A stretch of 64,000 nt of DNA, from assembly GCF_000165835.1 (NCBI RefSeq), contig NC_014640.1, positions 5,704,001-5,768,000 of the forward strand. Reading direction: 5' to 3'. Below are positions 25,561 through 33,472 of the stretch, one piece after another. Source of the DNA: Achromobacter xylosoxidans A8. Lineage in GTDB: Bacteria; Pseudomonadota; Gammaproteobacteria; Burkholderiales; Burkholderiaceae_B. How positions within the stretch are numbered: the first letter of the stretch is position 1; each line of letters begins with the position of its first letter. A model generated the notes under the pieces. It made no database searches, had not been told where the DNA came from, and saw nothing but the letters and a program-made list of their open reading frames with translations. A program made the translations under genes and the position numbers.

Positions 25561-26142
25561 ATGAGAGCATTCTTGTCCGTGGCGGCGCTGGCCGCGCTGT
25601 CAGCGCTAAGCCAAAACGCCGCCGCGCGCGATTACCCCTATACGATCCGCCCCGGCCTGTCCGCCGTGGTAACGGTTTCCGAACTGCCTGAGCAGCGCCT
25701 GAGCGTACGCGTGGGCGACGGCACTGCGCAGGAAATCCCCCGCCTCGACGGCGACGAAGACATCGACCAGTTCCAGGACGTGGACGTGGACCATGACGGC
25801 TACCGGGACTTCGTCATCGGCCAGACCGGCGGGAGCACACAGGCCATTTCGCGCATATTCCTGTACCGCCCGCAGGAAGGACGCTTTCTCGAAATGCCGC
25901 ATCCCGATGCCGCGGCCAGTCCCTGCCGCGGCTTCGTCAACCCCGTGTTCGACGCAAGCAAACCTGTCTTTTCCGTGGCGTGCCGCTACAGCGCCGACAC
26001 CTATGGCTTCGAGGAATACCGGGTATGCCCGGACGGCACGGCGCAGGCCATTTCCTGGACACGGCGCGAAGGCGAGTCCGAGCGGCGCATTCCGCACCCG
26101 GGGTCCCAGGCCGGAAAATGCGTCGCGCGGCCTGGCCCTTAG
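25561..26142 (+). CDS. Exported protein of XAC2610-related type
   Basis: Protein of 193 residues with a signal peptide ending at NAAARDYPY. A Ca-binding-like segment follows (FQDVDVDHDGYRDFVIGQTG, near residues 72-90), then SRIFLYRPQEGRF. This DxDxDG-plus-phenylalanine-leucine-tyrosine layout is seen in a family annotated as XAC2610-related. Two cysteines (residues 122 and 141 region) may pair in the periplasm. The start at 25561 has GGAGGG just upstream. The role is unknown. Confidence 0.68.
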   Translation: MRAFLSVAALAALSALSQNAAARDYPYTIRPGLSAVVTVSELPEQRLSVRVGDGTAQEIPRLDGDEDIDQFQDVDVDHDGYRDFVIGQTGGSTQAISRIFLYRPQEGRFLEMPHPDAAASPCRGFVNPVFDASKPVFSVACRYSADTYGFEEYRVCPDGTAQAISWTRREGESERRIPHPGSQAGKCVARPGP

Positions 26143-26270
26143 GCGCGCACACGCCGGGAAGCACCCGCCCCAACCCGCGCCGTCGCGCGCCAGCCATGGC
26201 GCCGCAAGCATCGCGGCCGCTATAGTTGCGCTTCCGCCTTCCTGGCTCTACGTCCGAGGACACCCCCGCC

Positions 26271-27314
26271 GTGCTGATCTTCCACAACCCTGTCCATGAC
26301 AAACATGCTGGCCGGCAGGAAATGTTCCGCGGCAAGCTGGTGCCCTGCCACGAGACCCCGGCGCGCCTGGAGTTCGTGCTGCAGGCGTTGCGCCAGCGCG
26401 GCATCGGAGAATTGCGCGTACCCTCGGCTGCGGACCTGGACTTGGTCAAGCGCGTGCACACGCCCCGCTACGTGGATTTCCTGGCCAACGCCTGGCACGA
26501 TTGGGTTGCCCTGGACCCGGCCAACGCCGAACTGGACGTCCTGCCCTCGATCTGGCCCGTGCGCGGCTTCCGCCACGATATAGAACCCACCAACTTCGCC
26601 GCGCGCGTCGGCCTGTTCTCGTTCGACAGCGGCTGCCCGCTGACCGCCGGCACCTGGGAGGCCGCCACTGCGGGCGCCGCCTGCGCCATCGACGCCGCGC
26701 GCGCCGTATCCGCGGCGGGCGGCCCCCGCGCCGCCATGGCGCTCACGCGCCCGCCCGGCCACCATGCTGGTCCCGATTTCTTCGGCGGCTATTGCTTCCT
26801 GAACAATGCGGCGCTGGCCGCGCAGGCGCTACGCGAAGCCGGCGCCGAACGCGTCGCCATCGTGGACGTGGACTACCACCACGGCAACGGCACGCAGAGC
26901 ATCTTCTACGAACGCGGCGACGTGCTGACCGTGTCGGTCCACGGCGACCCGACCACCGAGTACCCCTTTTATCTGGGCTATGCCGATGAGCGCGGCGCGG
27001 GCGCCGGCCTGGACGCCAACCTGAACCTGCCGCTGCCCGCCGGCACGGGCTTTGCCGCCTGGACCCAGGCGCTGGAACAAGGACTGGCGGCCGTGCGCGC
27101 CTTCAAGGCGGACGCGGTCGTGATCGCCTTGGGCGTGGACACCTACGAAGGCGACCCCATCTCCAAGTTCCAGCTCAAGAGCGCCGACTATCTGCACGTG
27201 GGCCGCCTGCTGGCCGGCCTGGGCCTGCCGGCTGTGTTCACGATGGAAGGCGGCTATGCCGTGGCGGACGTGGGCATCAACGTCGCCAACGTGCTGGAAG
27301 GCTACGCCGGCTGA
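26271..27314 (+). CDS. aphB: Acetylpolyamine amidohydrolase, histone-deacetylase superfamily
   Basis: Zinc amidohydrolase of 347 residues. Active-site segments are visible: RPPGHHAGPDFFGGYCFLNN, the zinc-binding DVDYHHGNGTQ, LGVDTYEGDPISKF and MEGGYAV. The sequence follows Pseudomonas AphA/AphB acetylpolyamine deacetylases closely along its length, so N-acetylputrescine or N-acetylcadaverine are likely substrates. The start is a GTG at 26271 with AGGA about 10 bases upstream. The gene precedes a convergent LysR regulator (13-base overlap) and lies near an aminotransferase and amino-acid uptake genes. Confidence 0.88.
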   Translation: MLIFHNPVHDKHAGRQEMFRGKLVPCHETPARLEFVLQALRQRGIGELRVPSAADLDLVKRVHTPRYVDFLANAWHDWVALDPANAELDVLPSIWPVRGFRHDIEPTNFAARVGLFSFDSGCPLTAGTWEAATAGAACAIDAARAVSAAGGPRAAMALTRPPGHHAGPDFFGGYCFLNNAALAAQALREAGAERVAIVDVDYHHGNGTQSIFYERGDVLTVSVHGDPTTEYPFYLGYADERGAGAGLDANLNLPLPAGTGFAAWTQALEQGLAAVRAFKADAVVIALGVDTYEGDPISKFQLKSADYLHVGRLLAGLGLPAVFTMEGGYAVADVGINVANVLEGYAG

Positions 27315-28201
27315 GCGGTCGCGCGCATCCGCTGCCACATCGATTCCACCGCGGGGCGCGAGTCGGCGCGGTCCTTGAACGCCAGGATCGACACCTCGAT
27401 ATCCCATAGGCGGCTGGCCAGCGGCGCAAGATCCGCCGACGCCAGCCGCTGCACCGCGCTATCCGCGAGCCAGGCGACGCCCAGTTCCTGGGCGGCCATG
27501 TCGCCCAGCACGTCCGACATCTCGGCCTCGAACATGCGCACGCCATGCAACGGCGCCGCGGCCCCTTCGATCACCGCATCGATCAGGCGGCCGAAATAGA
27601 CGTTGGCCGAGTACATCAGCAAAGGTACCGGCCGGGCTGCCGTGCCGGGCAGGTCCAAGCCGGTGCGCTCGATCAGCGCTCGCGCCGCGTATGGCCGAAT
27701 CAGCTCGCGACCGAGCGTCAGGCAGTCGTAGCGCGCGGGATCCAGGGGCAAGGGCTGGGCGACCTGATGAAAGCAGATCAGGAAATCCGCCGCGCCCGAG
27801 GTGAAGGCCGACACCGTGTCGTGCACATTGCCCGTCTGCAGGCTGCAGCTGAGGAACTTGCCCTCGCTCCAGGTCCGCCACCATTTCGGCAAATGCGCGG
27901 TCGCCAGCGCATAGGAAGTCGCCAGACGCAGCTGATTCTGCGCCGGCACGCCCGCGATGCCGGCGCGCGCCTCAGCCAACTGGTTGATCAGCTCTATCGC
28001 CGCGCCACGGAAGCGTTCTCCCGCCTCGGTCAGCTGGGTGGGAAACGCCGTGCGGTCGATCAGGCGCGCGCCCGCCCAGTTCTCCAGGCTCTGGATGCGG
28101 CGGCTGAACGCGGCCTGCGACAGATTGCGCGCCTCGGCGGCGCGCGTGAAATTGCGCACCTCCGACAACGTGATGAAGTCCTGCAACCACCGGGTATCCA
28201 T
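27302..28201 (-). CDS. dgdR: LysR-family regulator, DgdR-like
   Basis: Transcription factor of 299 residues with a LysR helix-turn-helix (DFITLSEVRNFTRAAEARNL followed by SQAAFSRRIQSLENWAGARL). It is divergent from a dialkylglycine-decarboxylase-like gene, as dgdR is from dgdA in Burkholderia cepacia. Two identical-pattern palindromes lie in the shared promoter. AAGGAG precedes the ATG at 28201. Confidence 0.82.
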   Translation of the reverse strand: MDTRWLQDFITLSEVRNFTRAAEARNLSQAAFSRRIQSLENWAGARLIDRTAFPTQLTEAGERFRGAAIELINQLAEARAGIAGVPAQNQLRLATSYALATAHLPKWWRTWSEGKFLSCSLQTGNVHDTVSAFTSGAADFLICFHQVAQPLPLDPARYDCLTLGRELIRPYAARALIERTGLDLPGTAARPVPLLMYSANVYFGRLIDAVIEGAAAPLHGVRMFEAEMSDVLGDMAAQELGVAWLADSAVQRLASADLAPLASRLWDIEVSILAFKDRADSRPAVESMWQRMRATAQPA

Positions 28202-28216
28202 AGTGCTCCTTGCGTC

Positions 28217-28231
28217 ATGCGTAATCCGCAT
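28217..28231. promoter_or_regulatory. Operator-like palindrome 1 between dgdR- and dgdA-like genes
   Basis: ATGCG-TAATC-CGCAT, a perfect 5-base dyad with 5-base spacer fitting the size of LysR boxes. It is 16 bases from the regulator's start codon and 20 bases centre-to-centre from a second copy. Confidence 0.68.
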
Positions 28232-28236
28232 CGGCC

Positions 28237-28251
28237 ATGCGCGCGACGCAT
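28237..28251. promoter_or_regulatory. Operator-like palindrome 2 between dgdR- and dgdA-like genes
   Basis: ATGCG-CGCGA-CGCAT, the same dyad as at 28217 with a different spacer. The two-helical-turn spacing puts both copies on the same DNA face, as expected for a LysR tetramer. Confidence 0.68.
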
Positions 28252-28350
28252 CGGCGCGCATGCTTAGTTCGCATTGGACGATGTCCGCGCCCTGCCCGAC
28301 ACTGCGGCCATCGGTTCCGCATTGGAGCCCACACGCCACGGAGTGTAAAC

Positions 28351-29679
28351 ATGGATGAAACCCTGCGCGCCGCTGCCCGCGAATATCTCGTACGCTACGG
28401 CGGCGATACCTTCCCCAATCTGTTTACGTCCGCCAAGGGCGCCATCGTGCGCGACGACACCGGGCGCGAGATCCTGGACTTCACCTCGGGCCAGATGTGC
28501 GCCACCATCGGCCACAACCATCCAGCCATCGTCGAGGCGGTACACAAGGCGGGCGAAACCGCCTTCCACTTTTTCAGCGGCATGATTCCGGAAGCTGTGG
28601 CCCAGCTGGCAGCCACCGTCGCACGCGACTGGATGCCCGCAGGCCTGAGCAAGTCGATCTTCGTCAACACCGGCTCGGAAAGCAACGAAATCGCCCTGCG
28701 CATGGCCAAGATGCACAAGAGCGGCTTCGAGATCCTGGCCATCGGCGGCTCCTGGCACGGCGTGACCAGCGGAGCCGGTTCGGTTTCCTATGCCAGCGAC
28801 CGCAAGGGCTACGGCGTGCCGCCCGCCGGCGTGTTCGTCATGCCCGAACCCAACGCCTACCGTCCTTACATCGCCGGCATGGACGCCGAGCAATCCGCGC
28901 TGGCCTGCCTGGAGATCGGACTGAAGATGTTCGACATGGCTTCCGCCGGCAGGCCGGCCGCCATCATCGTCGAGCCCGTCATCAGCGCGGGCGGCGTGCT
29001 GGTGCCGCCCAAGTCCTACATGCAGGCGCTGCGGCAGGCGGCCGACGCGCGCGGCATGCTGCTGATCTTCGATGAGGCACAGACCGCATTCGGCCGCATC
29101 GGCTACCGCAGCGGCTCCGAGTACTTCGGCGTCACGCCCGACATCATGAGCGTGTCCAAGACGCTGGGCGGCGGCCTGCCGCTGGCCGCCGCCGTTACCA
29201 CGCCCGCCATCGAACAGGACGTGCACGAGAAGGGCTTCACCTTCTACACCAGCCACGTATCGGACCCGTTGCCCGCCACGGTGGGCCTGGCCGTGCTGGA
29301 TACCATCCAGCGCGAAGGCCTGATCGAACGCGCCCGGACCCAGGGGGACTACCTGCGCCGCGGCTTGCTGGAACTGCAGCAGCGCCATGAAGCCATCGGT
29401 GACGTGCGCGGCCTGGGCTTGCTGCTGGGCGTGGAGCTGGTGCGCGACCGCAATACCCGCGAACCCTATCACCAGCTCGGCGCCCTGACCACGCAGCGCT
29501 GCTTCGAACTGGGCCTGTCCATGAACATCCGTCGCCGTCCCGAACGCGGTTCGGTGTGGCGCATCGCGCCGCCCTTGACCGTGAGCAACGCCGAGATCGA
29601 CCGCGCCATTGCGATCCTGGATCAGGCCCTGACTGAGAGCCTGGACAAGATCGCCAAGCCGGCCGCGCGCGCCGCCTGA
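28351..29679 (+). CDS. dgdA: 2,2-dialkylglycine decarboxylase-like PLP aminotransferase
   Basis: Class III PLP enzyme of 442 residues. It reads REYLVRYGGDTFPNLF, LDFTSGQMCATIGHNHPAIV, NTGSESNEIALRMAKMH and LLIFDEAQTAFGRIG. The PLP-lysine is in SVSKTLGGGLPLAAAV, followed by FYTSHVSDPLPATVGLAVLD. These segments follow dialkylglycine decarboxylase, which couples decarboxylation of 2,2-dialkylglycines to transamination of pyruvate. GGAG precedes the ATG. A substrate-binding protein gene begins 50 bases downstream, so uptake and degradation of an unusual amino acid is likely. Confidence 0.85.
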   Translation: MDETLRAAAREYLVRYGGDTFPNLFTSAKGAIVRDDTGREILDFTSGQMCATIGHNHPAIVEAVHKAGETAFHFFSGMIPEAVAQLAATVARDWMPAGLSKSIFVNTGSESNEIALRMAKMHKSGFEILAIGGSWHGVTSGAGSVSYASDRKGYGVPPAGVFVMPEPNAYRPYIAGMDAEQSALACLEIGLKMFDMASAGRPAAIIVEPVISAGGVLVPPKSYMQALRQAADARGMLLIFDEAQTAFGRIGYRSGSEYFGVTPDIMSVSKTLGGGLPLAAAVTTPAIEQDVHEKGFTFYTSHVSDPLPATVGLAVLDTIQREGLIERARTQGDYLRRGLLELQQRHEAIGDVRGLGLLLGVELVRDRNTREPYHQLGALTTQRCFELGLSMNIRRRPERGSVWRIAPPLTVSNAEIDRAIAILDQALTESLDKIAKPAARAA

Positions 29680-29729
29680 AGCCCCTTTCCGCAACCATCC
29701 GGCGCCGGCCCGCCCGGCAGGAGAACGAC

Positions 29730-30746
29730 ATGCACCGACGCACATACGCCATCTGCGCCCTGGCGCTGGCCGCCGTATCCAGCCAGGCATTCGCCGGCCC
29801 CACGCTCGACACGGTACGCAAGCGGGGCTATCTGCAATGCGGCGTATCGACCGGCATACAAGGCTTTTCCGCGCCCGACAGCAAGGGGACCTGGCACGGC
29901 CTGGACGTAGACATGTGCCGCGCCATCGCGGCGACAGTGTTCAATGACGCGACGAAGTACCGCCTGACGCCGCTCACCACCCAGGCTCGCTTCACCGCGC
30001 TACAGTCCGGCGAGGTCGACGTGCTGACCCGCAACGTGACGCCCACAATGGCGCGCGACACCACGCTCGGCCTGCTGAGCGTGGCGGTCAACTACTACGA
30101 CAGCCAGGGCGTGATGGTGTCGGACAAGCTGGGCGTGAAGAAGCTGCGCGAACTGGACGGCGCCACGGTCTGCGTGCAGCCGGGAACCGTGACCGAACTC
30201 GATCTGGCCGACTGGTTCCGCTCGCAGTCATTGCGCTTCAAGCCGGTCGTCATCGAGAAATACGACGAGATCGTGCGCGCCTTTTCGGCCGGACGCTGCG
30301 ACGCCTTCACCTCCGACAAGTCGCAACTGGCCGCTTCCCGCATGACGTTGGAAAACCCCGAGAGCTATGTGATCCTGGACGAGAACATTTCGAAGAGCCC
30401 CCTCGGCCCCATGGTGCGCCAGGGCGACGACAACTGGATCAACATCGTGCGCTGGTCGCTGAACGCGATGCTGGAGGCCGAGGAATTCGGCATCACTTCG
30501 TCCAACGTCGATGCGCAGCTCAAGGCCAACAGCCCCAACGTGCAGCGCATCCTGGGCGTGACGCCCGGCATGGGGCGCAACATGGGCGTGGACGACAAAT
30601 GGGCCTACAACATCGTCAAGCAAGTGGGCAATTACGGCGAAAGCTATGAGCGCAACCTGGGCATGAGCAGCCCGATGAAACTGCCGCGCGCGCTGAACGC
30701 GCAATGGCGCGACGGCGGCCTGATGTACGGCTGGCCGGTGCGCTAG
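29730..30746 (+). CDS. Amino-acid ABC transporter periplasmic binding protein
   Basis: Type of AapJ/BztA solute-binding protein, 338 residues. The signal peptide ends at SQAFAGPTLDTVRKRG. VSTGIQGFSAPDSKGTWHGL and DVDMCRAIAATVFND form the first lobe, and GRCDAFTSDKSQLAASR is family-typical. No permease or ATPase genes follow, so the membrane partners must be encoded elsewhere. It probably shares a transcript with the dgdA-like gene and ends near a strong hairpin terminator. Confidence 0.9.
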   Translation: MHRRTYAICALALAAVSSQAFAGPTLDTVRKRGYLQCGVSTGIQGFSAPDSKGTWHGLDVDMCRAIAATVFNDATKYRLTPLTTQARFTALQSGEVDVLTRNVTPTMARDTTLGLLSVAVNYYDSQGVMVSDKLGVKKLRELDGATVCVQPGTVTELDLADWFRSQSLRFKPVVIEKYDEIVRAFSAGRCDAFTSDKSQLAASRMTLENPESYVILDENISKSPLGPMVRQGDDNWINIVRWSLNAMLEAEEFGITSSNVDAQLKANSPNVQRILGVTPGMGRNMGVDDKWAYNIVKQVGNYGESYERNLGMSSPMKLPRALNAQWRDGGLMYGWPVR

Positions 30747-30760
30747 CCCCGCCATTACAC

Positions 30761-30810
30761 AAGAAAAAAGGCCGCGCCCGCGGAAATTCCGCGGGCGCGG
30801 CCTTGGTTTC
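30761..30810. terminator. Strong bidirectional-type terminator between convergent genes
   Basis: An 18-base perfect inverted repeat (AAGGCCGCGCCCGCGGAA and its complement, 30768-30785 and 30787-30804) has a single central base. On the minus strand it is followed by TTTTTT, giving a classic terminator for the MFS gene. On the plus strand the tail is GGTTTC, weaker but possibly also used by the binding-protein gene. Confidence 0.88.
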
Positions 30811-30816
30811 ATCCCT

Positions 30817-32136
30817 TCAATCCCGCGTTTCCAGCACCTTGTTGATGCGCAGCGCCAACAGCGTGCAGGCCGCACCGGACAGCAGATAGACGCTGACCGC
30901 CACCAGCCCGAAGCGCGCCGACAAGCCCAGAGCGACCAGCGGCGCGAACGCGGCGCCGATCAGCCAGGCCATGTCGGAAGTCAGCGCCGCGCCCGTGTAG
31001 CGGAAGCGGCGCGTGAAGTTCGCGGTAACGGTGCCCGAGGCCTGGCCGTAGGACAGTCCCAGCAGCGCGAAGCCCACCAGAATGAATGCGTCCTGCGCTT
31101 TCGGGCCGCCGCCCAGCAGCCAGGGTGTAAACAGCGCAAAAACGGCGATCAGCAAGGCCAGCAGGCCCAGCGTGGTGCGCCGGCCGATGCGGTCGGCCAG
31201 CCAGCCCGAGGCGATGGTGCCCAGGATGCCCAGCACTGCGCCTATGATCTGCACGACCAGCACGTCCTGGATCTGCTGGGTGGCGCTGACCGCGATCCAC
31301 GATAGCGGAAACACCGTGACCAGGTGGAACAAGGCATAGCTGGCCAATGCCGCGAAGGCGCCGATGAACAGGTTGTAGCCTTGCTCGCGCACCATCTGCG
31401 TGGTGCTGATGGGTTCGAGCTCGCCCTCTTCCAGCAGTTGCGTGTATTCCTCGGTCACCACCAGCCGCAGCCGCGCGAACAGCGCCACCACGTTGATCGC
31501 GAACGCCACGAAGAAGGGATAGCGCCAGCCCCATTCCAGGAAATCGGCTTCGGTCAGCGTCACGTGCAGGAACAGGAACAACGCGCTGGCAACCATGAAG
31601 CCCACGGGCGCGCCCAGTTGGCCCAGCATCGAATACCAACCGCGGCGATTCGGCGGCGCATTCAAGGCCAGCAGCGACGGCAGCCCGTCCCATGAGCCGC
31701 CCAGCGCCAGGCCTTGCAGGCAGCGGAACAGCGCCAGCAGCGTGATCGCGTGCGCGCCGATGACGTTGTAGCCGGGCAGGAAGGCCATGCCCACGGTGGC
31801 GGTTCCCAGCAGGAACAAGGCAATGGTGAGTTTGGTCGCGCGCCCCCAGCGCCGCTGCGCCGCCATTGACAGCGCCGTGCCGATGGGCCGCATGATGAAC
31901 GCGAACGAGAAGATGACGAAGGACCAGAGCGTGCCTTCCAGGCGCGGTTCAAAGGGGAAGAAGACCTGCGGAAACACCAGCACGCAGGCAATGCCGAAGA
32001 CGAAGAAATCGAAGTATTCGGAAGCGCGCCCCACCACCACGCCCACCGCGATTTCACCCGGCGCCACCTTGGCGTGGCCGCCGCCGGCTGCGGGGACTGA
32101 AGGGGCATGACCGGGATATTGCGTGGTGGTCGCCAT
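30817..32136 (-). CDS. MHS-family MFS transporter (metabolite:proton symporter)
   Basis: Inner-membrane symporter of 439 residues with about 12 helices. The first helix carries SEYFDFFVFGIACVLVFPQV and loop 2-3 the FIMRPIGTALSMAAQRRWGR pattern of the metabolite:H+ symporter family, which includes shikimate and organic-acid carriers. The central loop is charged (RLVVTEEYTQLLEEGELEPI). It is divergent from cyoA and convergent with the amino-acid binding protein. The substrate is unknown. I chose ATG 32136; its ribosome site is weak. Confidence 0.85.
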   Translation of the reverse strand: MATTTQYPGHAPSVPAAGGGHAKVAPGEIAVGVVVGRASEYFDFFVFGIACVLVFPQVFFPFEPRLEGTLWSFVIFSFAFIMRPIGTALSMAAQRRWGRATKLTIALFLLGTATVGMAFLPGYNVIGAHAITLLALFRCLQGLALGGSWDGLPSLLALNAPPNRRGWYSMLGQLGAPVGFMVASALFLFLHVTLTEADFLEWGWRYPFFVAFAINVVALFARLRLVVTEEYTQLLEEGELEPISTTQMVREQGYNLFIGAFAALASYALFHLVTVFPLSWIAVSATQQIQDVLVVQIIGAVLGILGTIASGWLADRIGRRTTLGLLALLIAVFALFTPWLLGGGPKAQDAFILVGFALLGLSYGQASGTVTANFTRRFRYTGAALTSDMAWLIGAAFAPLVALGLSARFGLVAVSVYLLSGAACTLLALRINKVLETRD

Positions 32137-32358
32137 GTGAATGCTCGCTGAAAGGAGGTTCGGAACAGCCTGGCCTACGATCCTGAAACACACCCGCGCG
32201 CCTGCGGTCCATATCGCGCAGAGCCGCTCCGTTATTGGGATGCAGCCCTGGTCCGCGCGCGCCGCCCTGCACATTTTTGTTCTTTTTACCCTAGATTTTT
32301 CGCGGCTTCCAGCGTAGTGTTGCGTTTACTTCCCACGGTTACGTTTCGGGGTATGGTC

Positions 32359-33399
32359 ATGCCGTCCTTCCCAAGGTTCCGCGGATTGGTCCTGATTGCC
32401 GCTCTGCCATTGCTCGCCGGATGCAATGCGGTCCTGCTCTCGCCGTCGGGCGACATCGCCTTGCAGCAGCGCAATCTGATCATCATTTCCACCGGCTTGA
32501 TGCTGCTGATCATCGTGCCGGTGATCTTCCTGACGTTCCTGTTCGCGTGGCGCTATCGCGCCAGCAACAAGGATGCGCACTACGACCCCGACTGGAACCA
32601 CTCCACCATGCTGGAGCTCCTGATCTGGGCGGCGCCGCTGCTGATCATCATTGCGCTGGGCGCGGTTACCTGGGTCAGCACCCACCAGCTGGACCCCTAC
32701 CGCCCGCTCGCGCGCCTGTCCGAAGGCCGCGAAGTGCCGGCCGGCACCAAGCCGCTGGTGGTCGAAGTCGTGGCGCTGGACTGGAAATGGCTGTTCATCT
32801 ATCCCGAACAGGGCATCGCGGCGGTGAACGAGATGGCGGCCCCCGTGGACCGTCCCATCCAGTTCCGGATCACCTCGTCCACGGTAATGAACTCCTTCTT
32901 CGTGCCCGCGCTGGCGGGCCAGATCTACGCCATGCCCGGCATGCAGACCACCTTGCACGCCGTGATTAACCACCCCGGCGAATATGAAGGCATTTCCGCC
33001 AACTACAGCGGCTCTGGCTTCTCCGGCATGCGCTTCAAGTTCCATGGGGTAGACCAGCAGGGCTTCGACCAGTGGGTGGCCAGCGCGCGCGCCTCCAGCG
33101 CCGCGCTCAGCCGCGACGCCTACCTGAAACTTGAACAGCCGAGCGAACGCAATCCGGTGCAGCTCTATGCCTCCAGCGCGCCCGGCCTGTTCGAAGCGAT
33201 CGTCAACCGCTGCGTGGAGCCCAACCGCATGTGCATGCGCGACGCGATGGCGATCGACGCGCAGGGCGGCATGGGCATACCCGGCGCACTCAACGTCACC
33301 ACCCTGGACGCCGGAACGCGCGAGCGCCTGGGCCTGACCGGCGCGCCGCGCAAGTACGTGGGCGCGATGTGCACGGCCACCGAAGGATTGGTCCTGTAG
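32359..33399 (+). CDS. cyoA: Cytochrome o ubiquinol oxidase subunit II
   Basis: Subunit of the bo3-type terminal oxidase, 346 residues. It is a lipoprotein (LLAGC near residue 20) with two membrane helices (LIIISTGLMLLIIVPVIFLT and ELLIWAAPLLIIIALGAVTW) and a periplasmic cupredoxin fold without the CuA ligands, as usual for quinol oxidases. The ATG at 32359 has GGGG 7 bases upstream; the ATG at 32353 is too close to it. It is the first gene of cyoABCD. Confidence 0.95.
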   Translation: MPSFPRFRGLVLIAALPLLAGCNAVLLSPSGDIALQQRNLIIISTGLMLLIIVPVIFLTFLFAWRYRASNKDAHYDPDWNHSTMLELLIWAAPLLIIIALGAVTWVSTHQLDPYRPLARLSEGREVPAGTKPLVVEVVALDWKWLFIYPEQGIAAVNEMAAPVDRPIQFRITSSTVMNSFFVPALAGQIYAMPGMQTTLHAVINHPGEYEGISANYSGSGFSGMRFKFHGVDQQGFDQWVASARASSAALSRDAYLKLEQPSERNPVQLYASSAPGLFEAIVNRCVEPNRMCMRDAMAIDAQGGMGIPGALNVTTLDAGTRERLGLTGAPRKYVGAMCTATEGLVL

Positions 33400-33424
33400 C
33401 GGATCGCTGGCGCACGGCGATCCG
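33400..33424 (+). other. Intra-operon hairpin after cyoA
   Basis: CGGATCGC and GCGATCCG form an 8-base stem with a 9-base loop starting at the base after the cyoA stop. No U-run follows. It may protect the cyoA message or tune cyoB expression within the 73-base gap. Confidence 0.45.
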
Positions 33425-33472
33425 GATGATGCAAGGGCTTCGTGAAATTGCGGTCTTTTTGCTGGAATCGAG

